Program-made: the position numbers and the translations under genes
Shown: positions 15,732 to 24,263 of the stretch, piece after piece
How the letters are laid out: each line of letters starts with the position of its first letter
Numbering within the stretch: position 1 is the first letter of the stretch
From: Sphaerisporangium krabiense
GTDB lineage: Bacteria > Actinomycetota > Actinomycetes > Streptosporangiales > Streptosporangiaceae
NCBI RefSeq assembly: GCF_014200435.1
Contig: NZ_JACHBR010000001.1
Coordinates: forward strand, 5,026,001-5,090,000
Reading direction: 5' to 3'
DNA: 64,000 nt
Notes under the pieces: generated by a model
What the model was told of the DNA's origin: nothing
The model's input: only the letters and a program-made list of their open reading frames with translations
Databases searched by the model: none

Positions 15732-18449
15732 TTACTCACCCACTCGCAGGGTCGAGCCGAGGGACCGGCGTCTGCCGATCACGGCGTGGAGGAAGGCCCC
15801 CGCCAGAGCGACGACGGCGAGGCCGGCGGCCAGCAGGATCGGTGTGGTCGGGTCGAGGCGGTAGTCGTCGATGGCCATGTCGCCGGCGTAGGCGCTCAGG
15901 TCGATGCCGGGGCCGAGGGCCGAGGGGAGGGCGAGGCCGAGGGCGAGCCCGGCGCACGCGGTCAGCAGGATCAGCGGAGCGATCTCCAGGACGGTGAGCC
16001 TGGCGGCCTGGCGTTCTGACAGGCCGAGCGTGCGCAGGTAGGACAACGCCCTGGCCCGGTCGGCGGCGCCGACGACGAGCGCGATGACGACGGTCAGCAG
16101 CGCGTACACCGCCAGGGCGATCGTCACGATCAGGAAGCTGTTCTTGATCGTGCCGGTCAGCGGGGTCTTGATCACCCGCTCCAGCGCGCGGTCGAACGTC
16201 TCGACGAAGACGTCCGGGCGGTTCCCGGTCGCGGCGGCCAGGGCTCGGGCGTCGATGCCGCCGCCCGAGCCGGTGCCGCCGATGAGCAGCATGTTCGTGT
16301 AGACACGGGATCCTGCCCGCTGGGAGGCGTCGTAGGGGACCACGATCAGGTTCATCGGGCTGAGGCTGATCCCGGGCAGTCCCTCGGTGATCACGCCCGC
16401 TTTGGCGATCTTCATGCGGACGTGCCAGCCGATCTCGAACGTGCTGAGGTGGCCGAGGTCGGGGGAGACCAGCGCCGGGATGGCGGGCGCCGGCGCGTCC
16501 GGGGGCGGGGCGGGCACGCTCAACGGGGCGTGCGCGACGAGCCGCCGGTAGGCGTCGAGGTCCACCGCGACGATGGTCGCGGTCTTGCCGGTGTACCCGA
16601 TCTGCGCCTTCCCCTTGTCGGCGGGGACGATGTCGCGGACGCCGGGCACCTGCCGCACCTTGGCGACGGCGTCGGCGGGCAGCTCGGCCTCGCGTTCGAC
16701 GCGGGCGTCGGCCCCGGTGGCCTGCCAGGCGGCGAGCCGCTGCGTGGCGTCCAGCGTGCCGCCGACCACGGCCCCGTACACCGACACGGCGAGGGCGGGC
16801 AGCAGGATCACCACGGGCAGCGCGGTGACCGACCGCGCCCGCGCCGCCAGGGTGAGCCCGACGAACGGCACCGCGGCGCGCGCCCGCCCGGCCAGCCACA
16901 CCACCAGCCGCAGCGGGTACGGGTAGCACCGCAGCGTGATCAGCGCCGCGGCCACGGTGAGCGCGGCGGGCACCAGCATCAGGAACGGGTCGGCGCCGGC
17001 CGCGGCGACCTCGGTGGTCAGGCCGCGGGTGCGCAGCAGGTACGCGCCCGCCAGCGCCAGGACGACGACCAGCACCTCCAGCATCGTCCGGCGCGGCGAC
17101 GCCCGCCGGGCCACCACGTCGTCGCGGCGCTCCCGCAGCGGCGTGCGGTGGGAGAGCGCGACGCGGGCCGCGGCGAAGACGGTGGCGAAGGCCGCGGCCG
17201 CCGGCGGGCCGAGGTGCACGATGGGGGTGAGCGGGCCGGGCAGCAGGTACGACAGGCCGTAGCCGATCAGCGCGGCGGGGAAGGCGGCCAGCGCGACGGT
17301 CCCGGCGGCCGTCCGCACCACCTGCGCCAGCGACGCCCCGCGCGCCCGCGTCAGGGACAGCGCGGCGCGCATGCGCTCGGTGAGGAGCTGGACGGCCAGC
17401 GCGATGACCCCGGCCGCGACGACCGCCAGGCCGCCCAGGAGGAGGACCATCAGGCTCTGCGCCGTGGCCAGCCGTCCGAGGAAGCCGCCCAGCACCTCCC
17501 GCAGCCCGGTCTCCACCCGGAACGGGGCGAAGGCGCTGGGCTGGGAGTAGGTGCCGATGGACCGCCCGACGACGGCCCTGACCTCGCGCTCGAAGTCGTC
17601 CACGCCCTTGATCGCGTCCGCCGCGTTGCGGGCGTTCAGCGCCGCGGGGGAGACGCCGATGACCCAGTTGTAGGTGAGGTCGCGGGCGGAGTTGTTCAGC
17701 CCGGCCAGCGAGCTCTCCGAGGAGATCGCCGTGATGTGGTTCTCCTCGGTGTCGGACGCGGGGTCCTGGCGGACGGTGACCTTGAGCGCGTCCAGGTTGT
17801 GGTCCCAGTACCGGTCCGACGGGTTCACCGGTTCGAACAGGCCGGTGACCCGGGCGAGCATGGGGTTGCTGTTGCCGAGGATCAGCGTGGTGCCGACCGG
17901 GACGCGCATCTTCTCCGAGGCGCTCCTGACCAGCGCGATCTCGAAGAGGTCGATGTCCTTCATCTCCGGGTGGCCGGGCACGGAGGCGAGCCGCCGCGGA
18001 TCGCCGGGGGGAGTCCCCTCCACGTAGCGGATCCGTGCGGCGGTCCCGGACAGCCAGCCCACGTTGACGTACTGCCGCGGGACCTGGCCGTCCTCGAGGC
18101 GTCCCGCCACCGGCGTGCCCACGGTCTTGGCCGAGAAGTGGCTGTCGGCGCCGGGACCCGTGGCGAGCAGGGGCTTCAGGGACGGCGGGACGGCCGAGCG
18201 CCACCACACGTCCTTGGCGCGGAAGTCGTCCTCGGACGCCATGGCCTGGTCGGGGGCCCCCGCCCGCAGCCGCACCGCCAGGTCCGTCTGGTTGGCGCCG
18301 GTGTCGTCGACGATCCCGCGCAGCGCCTCGTCGAAGGCGGCCTCGAACCCGCGCGGCAGCCCCGCGACGAGCAGGGAGGCGCTCAGCGTCAGCAGCGCGA
18401 GCACGGCGGCCGCGCCCCGGTGCACCCTGAGCAGGAGCAGAGGGTTCAT
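15732..18449 (-). CDS. FtsX-like ABC transporter permease
   Basis: This is a 905-residue membrane protein starting MNPLLLLRVHRGAAAVLALLTLSASLLVAGLP. A long extracytoplasmic region follows the first helix. A block of helices with TQRLAA/TERMRAALSLTRARGASLAQVVRTAAG marks the first FtsX core, and the C-terminal FtsX core (FLIVTIALAVYALLTVVIALVVGAADRARALSYLRTLGLSERQAARLTVLEI) completes it. ATG 18449 overlaps the upstream permease stop by 4 bases, which decides the start against a longer open frame. It is the second gene of a four-gene operon. Confidence 0.85.
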   Translation of the reverse strand: MNPLLLLRVHRGAAAVLALLTLSASLLVAGLPRGFEAAFDEALRGIVDDTGANQTDLAVRLRAGAPDQAMASEDDFRAKDVWWRSAVPPSLKPLLATGPGADSHFSAKTVGTPVAGRLEDGQVPRQYVNVGWLSGTAARIRYVEGTPPGDPRRLASVPGHPEMKDIDLFEIALVRSASEKMRVPVGTTLILGNSNPMLARVTGLFEPVNPSDRYWDHNLDALKVTVRQDPASDTEENHITAISSESSLAGLNNSARDLTYNWVIGVSPAALNARNAADAIKGVDDFEREVRAVVGRSIGTYSQPSAFAPFRVETGLREVLGGFLGRLATAQSLMVLLLGGLAVVAAGVIALAVQLLTERMRAALSLTRARGASLAQVVRTAAGTVALAAFPAALIGYGLSYLLPGPLTPIVHLGPPAAAAFATVFAAARVALSHRTPLRERRDDVVARRASPRRTMLEVLVVVLALAGAYLLRTRGLTTEVAAAGADPFLMLVPAALTVAAALITLRCYPYPLRLVVWLAGRARAAVPFVGLTLAARARSVTALPVVILLPALAVSVYGAVVGGTLDATQRLAAWQATGADARVEREAELPADAVAKVRQVPGVRDIVPADKGKAQIGYTGKTATIVAVDLDAYRRLVAHAPLSVPAPPPDAPAPAIPALVSPDLGHLSTFEIGWHVRMKIAKAGVITEGLPGISLSPMNLIVVPYDASQRAGSRVYTNMLLIGGTGSGGGIDARALAAATGNRPDVFVETFDRALERVIKTPLTGTIKNSFLIVTIALAVYALLTVVIALVVGAADRARALSYLRTLGLSERQAARLTVLEIAPLILLTACAGLALGLALPSALGPGIDLSAYAGDMAIDDYRLDPTTPILLAAGLAVVALAGAFLHAVIGRRRSLGSTLRVGE

Positions 18450-21400
18450 CGGTCCTCCCCAATGCGCAGGGCCCGTCCGAGCCCCTGGCGCCGCAGCGAC
18501 CGGGCGAGCCCGGCGACGATCCCGAACAGCACCGCTCCCATGCCGGCCAGCATCGCCAGCGTCGCCGGCCACGGTATGTCGAGCATCACGTCCGGGGTCA
18601 CCGCCGCCGCCTGCCCGGTGAGCACGATGTGCGGGACGACGAGCGCCGCCACGCCGACGGCGAGCACCGTGCCGCCGACCAGCGACAACCCGATGAGGAA
18701 CGCCTGTTCCACGGCCAGCAGCCCGAAGATCTGGCGGAAGCTCAGCCCGAGCGCCCGCAGGATCGCGAACTCCGACACCCGCTCCCGCGCCGCGACGGCC
18801 GCGTTCACCAGGAAGCCCAGCGCCGCGAAGATCAGCGCGGCGACGAAGCCGAGGATCAGCGCGCCCTGCAGGCCGCTGGCGAGCGGGTCGTCGCGGAACT
18901 GCCGGGTCAGCGAGGCCAGGTCCACGACGGTCTGGTCCCATTCGGGGTGGTGGGACAGCTCCCGCGCGGCCGGTGCGGGGTCGCCGCCGCGCGCCGACAT
19001 CCACCATTCGCCGGGGGCCCGTGGTTCACGCGCCGCGCCCAGGTCGCGGGCGAGCAGGGAGGGCAGGTCGGCGAGCACGGCGGGCACGCCGGGCGCGGTC
19101 CCCGGCATGGCCTGGACGATCCCGGCGACGCTCACCGTGACGGGCTGCCCGTCCAGGGTGAGCGTGCCGGTCCTGCCCGGGACGAGCCGCTCCTTGGCGG
19201 CGATGTCCTCGGTGACCACCACCGGCAGCGGTCTGAAGATGGACGCCCTGGACCCGCCCGAGGTGAGCGGCTGGAACAGGTCCCGGTTGCCGGCGCCGGC
19301 GGGCGCCGCGACCAGGGCGACATACTCGGGGTCGGCCGTGCCGTCGACGGTGGGCGGCCGTGGCACGGTCAGCGTGAACAGCGACGCGCCGGTGGCGACC
19401 CGCTCGCCGGTGAGGTTGCCCTCGCCCCGCACGATGTGCCCCCACTGGACGCCGCCCGGCATCGTGACCTCGGCGCCGGTGTCGGTGGCCAGCGACTCGA
19501 CGGCGACCTCCAGGCCGCTGCCGCCGCGCGCGGGCACCGGGACCCGCAGGATGAAGCCCCGGATCGCCAGCGGGTGGCTCAGCCGTCCCGCACGCCCGCC
19601 GAGCGCGGCCAGGTCGGCGGTGACCCGGTGCGGCCGGCCGTCCGGGACGAGCGGGCCGAGCGTCACCTCGCGCTGCACGCCGAGCGCGTCGGCCACCACC
19701 ATCCGCAGGCCGGTCTCCCGGTAGTCGGGGCTCGGCGCGGGCGCGTCGAAGCGCAGCCGCACGTCCACGGTCAGCTTGGCCGGGGTGCCGGGCAGCGGGA
19801 TCGCCCGCGTGTCCGGCCGTCCCGCGGCGACCCGGGAGGCGAGCGCGCCGATCGTGTCGTCGGCCAGGTCCTGCCTGAGCATGAGCACCTGGCCGACCTT
19901 GGTCGCGTCGGCGGCCAGCAGCGTGCCGGTGCCGCCCGCGTACGTCGCCGAGCCGCGGTACACGGGGGTGATCGCCGTGACGCCGGGCAGCGCGGCGTAC
20001 GCGCCGCCCCTGCCGAGCGGGCCGAGCTCCGCGCCTTCGACGGGGCCGGACACGCGCAGGTCGGCCGCGGCCTGGTGGCGCGCCTGGTCGGTCTGTGAGC
20101 CCCGCCACGTCGCCGCCGTCGCCATGGACACCACGCCGATCGCCACCGCCATGGTCAGCAGCAGCGCGGGACCGGAGTAGCGCAGCGGGCGGCGGCTCAC
20201 CTGCCAGGCCCCGAGCGCCGGGGCCAGGCCCGGCCTGCGCGAGGTGAAGCGCTCGGCGATCCGCGAGACGCGCGGGACCAGCCGCAGGCCGAGCATGCCG
20301 CCGCACAGCAGCGCCAGCGCGGGCCCGGTGATGATCAGTGGGTCGATGCCGAGCTCGCCGCCCGCCGTCGCGGTGACCGGGGAGCCGTAGTGCTGGAGCT
20401 GCCAGATGGCCAGCGCCGCCACGACCAGCAGCCCGACGTCGCCGCCCGCGCGCTGCAGCAGCCCCTGCTTGTCGCCGCGGCCGCGCGCCGCCTGTTCCTC
20501 GACGTAGGTCCTGCGCCCGCCGCGCAGCGCGGGCAGCGCCAGCAGGACGGCGCAGGCCAGCGCCACCGAGGCCGACACCGCGAACGTGGCGGGGCCGGGC
20601 TCGGGCGCGATGCGCACCCCGGCGGCCCGGATCCACGGCAGCGCGTTGATCAGCGTGAGCAGCGGCGGGGCCAGGAACGGCGCCACGATCGCGCACGGCA
20701 CGGCGACCAGCAGCGCCTCGGTGCCGGTCAGGACGGCCAGGCGCATGCTGCCCGCGCCCCGCGAGCGCAGCAGCGCCACCTCCATGCGGCGGTGGTCGGC
20801 CAGCAGGCGGGCGGTGAGGATCAGCGCGTACGCGGCGAGCAGGAGCAGCTGCAGCACCGGGACCAGCATCGTCGAGCGGGCCACCAGCGCGGCCTGGTCG
20901 AGCTGGGTGAGCATCTCCGGCAGGCGGCTGGAGGTCTCGCAGGACGGGCAGTCGCGCCTGAGGTCCTGCCCGAGGCCCGCCACCTGGGCGGCGAACGGGC
21001 GCAGGCGCTCCTGGCGCAGGTCGCGCAAATCGGGGACGGCGGTCCAGCTCATCGTGACGCTCGACGCCGAGGTGAACCGGGCCAGGAACGTCTCCCGCGG
21101 CACCATCAGCGGGCCGTAGGTCGTGTAGTCGCCGCGCTCCACGCCCCTGCGCAGCAGCTCCTCGCCGTCCCAGCGCTCGGCGTAGGGGTCGTTGATCTGG
21201 AAGACGCCGGTGAGCGTGGCCTGGACGGGCTTGCGGTCCAGGCGGCCGGTGACCGTCAACGTCTGCCCGGCGGCCAGGTTCAGCGCCTGGGCGACGGTCT
21301 GGGAGGCCGCGACCTCGACGGCGCCGCCGGTGGCCGCCCGCGGCCAGCGTCCCTGGAGGAGGTGCGCGTACCGCTCCAGGCCGTCGTAGGTGCCGAACCG

Positions 21401-21760
21401 GGTGAGCTCGGGGCGGTTCAGGCGTTCCTGGCCGGGCAGGGCGTAGGAGTCCGAGCGCGCGCTCAGCGTGACCTGGTGCGGGACCGTCTGGTCCTTCTTC
21501 AGCGCGTCGACGCGGCTGAGGACCGCCTTCTCGACGTCGGCGAAGGCGCCGCGCTGCACCGGGACGGTGATCTTGGTCGCGGTGACGGACGTGGAGGCCG
21601 TCTCCATCGCCCGCCGGACGCCGACGTCCGCGACCGAGGACGCGTACATGGTGAGCGCGACCAGGGTGGTCGTGGCCAGGAGGATCGAGCCGAAGGCGGC
21701 GAAGATGAGAAGCGGCTCGTTGAACGCACGTCTCAGCACCAGCGGTGTTCGCCCCCGCAT
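18446..21760 (-). CDS. FtsX-like ABC transporter permease
   Basis: This is a 1,104-residue membrane protein and the first gene of the operon. It has an N-terminal helix (PLLIFAAFGSILLATTTLVALTMYASSV), a large outer domain, a central helix bundle with RMEVALLRSRGAGSMRLAVLTGTEALLVA, a second outer domain and a C-terminal FtsX core with ARERVSEFAILRALGLSFRQIFGLLAVEQAFLIG. Ribosome site GGCAGGAGGCGG precedes the ATG. Together with the other permease and two ATPases it forms a MacB/LolCDE-like system of the kind that moves lipophilic or peptide substrates, or works as a mechanotransmitter. There is nothing in the sequence that names the substrate. Confidence 0.85.
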   Translation of the reverse strand: MRGRTPLVLRRAFNEPLLIFAAFGSILLATTTLVALTMYASSVADVGVRRAMETASTSVTATKITVPVQRGAFADVEKAVLSRVDALKKDQTVPHQVTLSARSDSYALPGQERLNRPELTRFGTYDGLERYAHLLQGRWPRAATGGAVEVAASQTVAQALNLAAGQTLTVTGRLDRKPVQATLTGVFQINDPYAERWDGEELLRRGVERGDYTTYGPLMVPRETFLARFTSASSVTMSWTAVPDLRDLRQERLRPFAAQVAGLGQDLRRDCPSCETSSRLPEMLTQLDQAALVARSTMLVPVLQLLLLAAYALILTARLLADHRRMEVALLRSRGAGSMRLAVLTGTEALLVAVPCAIVAPFLAPPLLTLINALPWIRAAGVRIAPEPGPATFAVSASVALACAVLLALPALRGGRRTYVEEQAARGRGDKQGLLQRAGGDVGLLVVAALAIWQLQHYGSPVTATAGGELGIDPLIITGPALALLCGGMLGLRLVPRVSRIAERFTSRRPGLAPALGAWQVSRRPLRYSGPALLLTMAVAIGVVSMATAATWRGSQTDQARHQAAADLRVSGPVEGAELGPLGRGGAYAALPGVTAITPVYRGSATYAGGTGTLLAADATKVGQVLMLRQDLADDTIGALASRVAAGRPDTRAIPLPGTPAKLTVDVRLRFDAPAPSPDYRETGLRMVVADALGVQREVTLGPLVPDGRPHRVTADLAALGGRAGRLSHPLAIRGFILRVPVPARGGSGLEVAVESLATDTGAEVTMPGGVQWGHIVRGEGNLTGERVATGASLFTLTVPRPPTVDGTADPEYVALVAAPAGAGNRDLFQPLTSGGSRASIFRPLPVVVTEDIAAKERLVPGRTGTLTLDGQPVTVSVAGIVQAMPGTAPGVPAVLADLPSLLARDLGAAREPRAPGEWWMSARGGDPAPAARELSHHPEWDQTVVDLASLTRQFRDDPLASGLQGALILGFVAALIFAALGFLVNAAVAARERVSEFAILRALGLSFRQIFGLLAVEQAFLIGLSLVGGTVLAVGVAALVVPHIVLTGQAAAVTPDVMLDIPWPATLAMLAGMGAVLFGIVAGLARSLRRQGLGRALRIGEDR

Positions 21761-21943
21761 GAACCGCCTCCTGCCGCCCTATCCCGTTTCGCACACCCTA
21801 GTTATGGTTTCGGGCGAGGGAAGAGGCCGGGGATCACGGTGATGTAGCCGATATGCAGCGGAAACTACCGTGTGATATCGAAATTGTGACATTCCCGCAT
21901 CCTCGATATTCGGTCACCTCCGAGGGGTTCACCGGCCGCGCCG

Positions 21944-22948
21944 CTACCGGCCGGCGGACGTGCCGACCAGGGTGGGCGAGTCGGCGTCCGGGATGAACTT
22001 GCGCGGCGGCCCGCCGTCGAGCGGGGCGACCCAGATGTCGGCCGCCGTACGCCCGTCGGCCACCTTGGGCACGGCGTACATCACGTGCCCGGCGTCCAGC
22101 CAGGCCACCTGGTCGTCCACGCTGCGCTTCTCGCCCAGCGGGCTCTCCCGGCCGGTCCGCAGATCCAGCCAGGAGAAACGCCAGGCGTCCTCGGAGGTGT
22201 CGTTCACCCGCTTCTTGTAGACGACCTTGGTCTGGTCCGGGGACAGCGACGGGCACTCGGCGTTGTCCTGCAACGCGGTCAGCGTGCGCGCGGCCAGGTC
22301 GCCCCGGGCGAGGTAGGTGCGGCCCGACGCGGCGACCGTGGCGAAGAACGTGGTCGAGTCCGCGGCGAAGGTGACGCCCCACACGTTGCGGTCGGCGCTC
22401 TCGTCCCGCGTCCCGTTGATCATGAACGTGAAGTCCTCCAGGTCGGCCACCGGCTCGCCGTCGCTCTGGTAGATCACGGTCTCGGTGGAGAACCCGAGCG
22501 AGATGTAGTCGTGCCCGCTGACGAACACCGTTGTCGCGAAACGCCGGCCGTCGGGGGCGACCCGGCCCCTGCTCGGCACGCCGTTCAACGGCTCGTCCCC
22601 GGCCTCGCGGAGCCGCCCGTCCAGCCGGACCACCTCGTACGGCTGGGTCGGCACGCGCCCCGCCCGCAGGCAGATCGCCTGTCCCGCCGCCGCGGCGACC
22701 CGCAGGCAGCGCGGGCCCGCGAGCCGGGAGGCGCCCGGCACGCCGCCGGTCACCGCCGCGTACCCGATCCTGCCGTGGTCCGCGCCCGGCCTGAGGGAGC
22801 GGAACACCACGTGCTCGGACCCGAACAGCCCGGTGTCCACCTCGCCCGCCGCCGACGGCGTCCTTCCTCCGAGCACCGAGGTGAGCACGGTCGTGACGGC
22901 CACCCCCACCAGCAGGGCCGCCAACGCCAACGTGATCCGTGAACGCAT
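21944..22948 (-). CDS. Membrane-anchored beta-propeller (TolB-like) protein
   Basis: This is a 334-residue protein. An N-terminal helix (ITLALAALLVGVAVTTVLTSVL, residues 5-26) anchors it or serves as an uncleaved signal. The rest has propeller-like repeats: VAPDGRRFATTVFVSG, VTFAADSTTFFATVAASGRTYLARGDL, PSLSPDQTKVVYKKRV and IWVAPLDGGPPRKFIPDADSPTLVGTSAGR, the PD40/WD40-like pattern of TolB. It begins one base after the MFS gene's stop, so the two are co-transcribed. The role is unknown; it presumably acts outside the membrane. Confidence 0.7.
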   Translation of the reverse strand: MRSRITLALAALLVGVAVTTVLTSVLGGRTPSAAGEVDTGLFGSEHVVFRSLRPGADHGRIGYAAVTGGVPGASRLAGPRCLRVAAAAGQAICLRAGRVPTQPYEVVRLDGRLREAGDEPLNGVPSRGRVAPDGRRFATTVFVSGHDYISLGFSTETVIYQSDGEPVADLEDFTFMINGTRDESADRNVWGVTFAADSTTFFATVAASGRTYLARGDLAARTLTALQDNAECPSLSPDQTKVVYKKRVNDTSEDAWRFSWLDLRTGRESPLGEKRSVDDQVAWLDAGHVMYAVPKVADGRTAADIWVAPLDGGPPRKFIPDADSPTLVGTSAGR

Positions 22949-22949
22949 C

Positions 22950-24176
22950 TCAGACCTCCGATCGGGTGCGGAGCAGGACAGGGGAGACGGCGAGCAGGAC
23001 GACGGCGAGTCCGGTCGCGAACGTCCCCAGCGCGGCCGCGGGCCCGGCCACCGTCCACAGGCCGCCGAAGGCGAGCGCCGCCAGGCTGCGGCCGAGCGCC
23101 ACGCCGGTCTGCAGGGTCGAGATCGCCGTCGCCCGCCACTCCGCCGGGACCAGCACCGAGGTCGCCGCGGGCAGCACGCCGTCCGTCGCGGCGTAGTACA
23201 GGCCGAGCAGGGCCAGGGTCAGCAGGACGGCGACGAGCCCGCCGGCCAGGCCGGTGACGCTGTACGCGGCGACGACCGCCACGTGCCCGGCGACGAAGAC
23301 CCGGCGTCTGCCGAGCCGGTCGGCCAGCCGCCCGAACGGGACCGCGGCGGCCAGGTACACCGCGCTGGTGCCCAGGAACAGCAGCGGGAACAGGTGCGCC
23401 GACACCGCGCCACGGTCCAGCAGCACCAGGTAGAGGAACGCGTCGCTGACCGTCAGCGCCGACAGCGCCGTCGCCGCCACCAGCAGGCGGCGCACCTGCC
23501 TGCGCCCCGCGAGCAGCCGCCCCGCCCCCGCCAGGGTGATCCGCGCGGGCCGCGGCGCCCTCGGGGCCTCGGCGACCTTGCTCACCAGCAGCAGCACGCC
23601 GAGGCCCCCCACGCACAGCGACACCGTGAAGACCGCGTCGAAGTCGCCGGGCATCGCCATGAGCAGGTAGAACGCCGCCAGCGGGCCGATCGCCGCGCCG
23701 AGCGTGTCCAGCGCGCGGTGCACCCCGAAGGACCGTCCGAGCATGCCCGGCTCGCTGCACCCGGCGATCAGCGCGTCCCGCGGCCCGGTCCGCAGCCCCT
23801 TCCCGACCCGGTCCACGCCGATCGCGACCGACAGGGCGGCCACCCCGGCGGCCGGGAGCAGCAGCGCCTTGGACGCCACGCCCAGGCCGTACCCCACGAC
23901 GGCGACCGCCTTCGGCCGGCGGGAACGGTCGGCGATGTAGCCTCCGGCGACCCTGGCGGCCGCGGTGCCGGCCTGGTAGACGCTGTCCAGCACGCCGAAG
24001 GCCAGCGCCGGCAATCCCAGCCCCACCGTGACGAACAGCGGTAACACCGCGGTGACGATCTCGGTGGAGATGTCGGTGAGCAGGCTGACCATTCCGAGGA
24101 CGACGACGGTCTTCGCCACCCGCCCGGCCGGACGCGAACCGGTGCCGGCCGGAATGTTGCGAACCGATATGTACAC
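22950..24176 (-). CDS. Major facilitator superfamily transporter
   Basis: This is a 408-residue carrier with about twelve hydrophobic segments. The N-terminal half carries MVSLLTDISTEIVTAVLPLFV and a loop YIADRSRRPKAVAVVGYGLG, a variant of the MFS motif A (GxLADRxGRR). A similar motif, FGRLADRLGRRRVFVAGH, lies in the second half. The T-D-I-S-T-E start resembles the drug-efflux subgroup that begins with LTDxSSE. GTG 24176 is preceded by GAGAGAGG. It lies 87 bases downstream of the dimethylformamidase-like gene and is probably in its operon. The substrate is unknown. Confidence 0.85.
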   Translation of the reverse strand: MYISVRNIPAGTGSRPAGRVAKTVVVLGMVSLLTDISTEIVTAVLPLFVTVGLGLPALAFGVLDSVYQAGTAAARVAGGYIADRSRRPKAVAVVGYGLGVASKALLLPAAGVAALSVAIGVDRVGKGLRTGPRDALIAGCSEPGMLGRSFGVHRALDTLGAAIGPLAAFYLLMAMPGDFDAVFTVSLCVGGLGVLLLVSKVAEAPRAPRPARITLAGAGRLLAGRRQVRRLLVAATALSALTVSDAFLYLVLLDRGAVSAHLFPLLFLGTSAVYLAAAVPFGRLADRLGRRRVFVAGHVAVVAAYSVTGLAGGLVAVLLTLALLGLYYAATDGVLPAATSVLVPAEWRATAISTLQTGVALGRSLAALAFGGLWTVAGPAAALGTFATGLAVVLLAVSPVLLRTRSEV

Positions 24177-24263
24177 GGTGCCTCTCTCTCGCGTCGAGTT
24201 CCGGGAGCCGGGAGTGGCATGCGGCCGGTCCGCACGCCACTCCCGGGTCCGGGGCCGTTCTTC

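Noticed and set aside
18450..19007. Longer N-terminus for the permease at 15732
   Set aside because: It would overlap the upstream permease by hundreds of bases; ATG 18449 has the 4-base overlap typical of the operon.
16422..19724. 1,100-codon plus-strand frame across the FtsX permeases
   Set aside because: It lies antisense to two clear permease genes and reads as Arg/Gly/His-rich low-complexity sequence with no domain.
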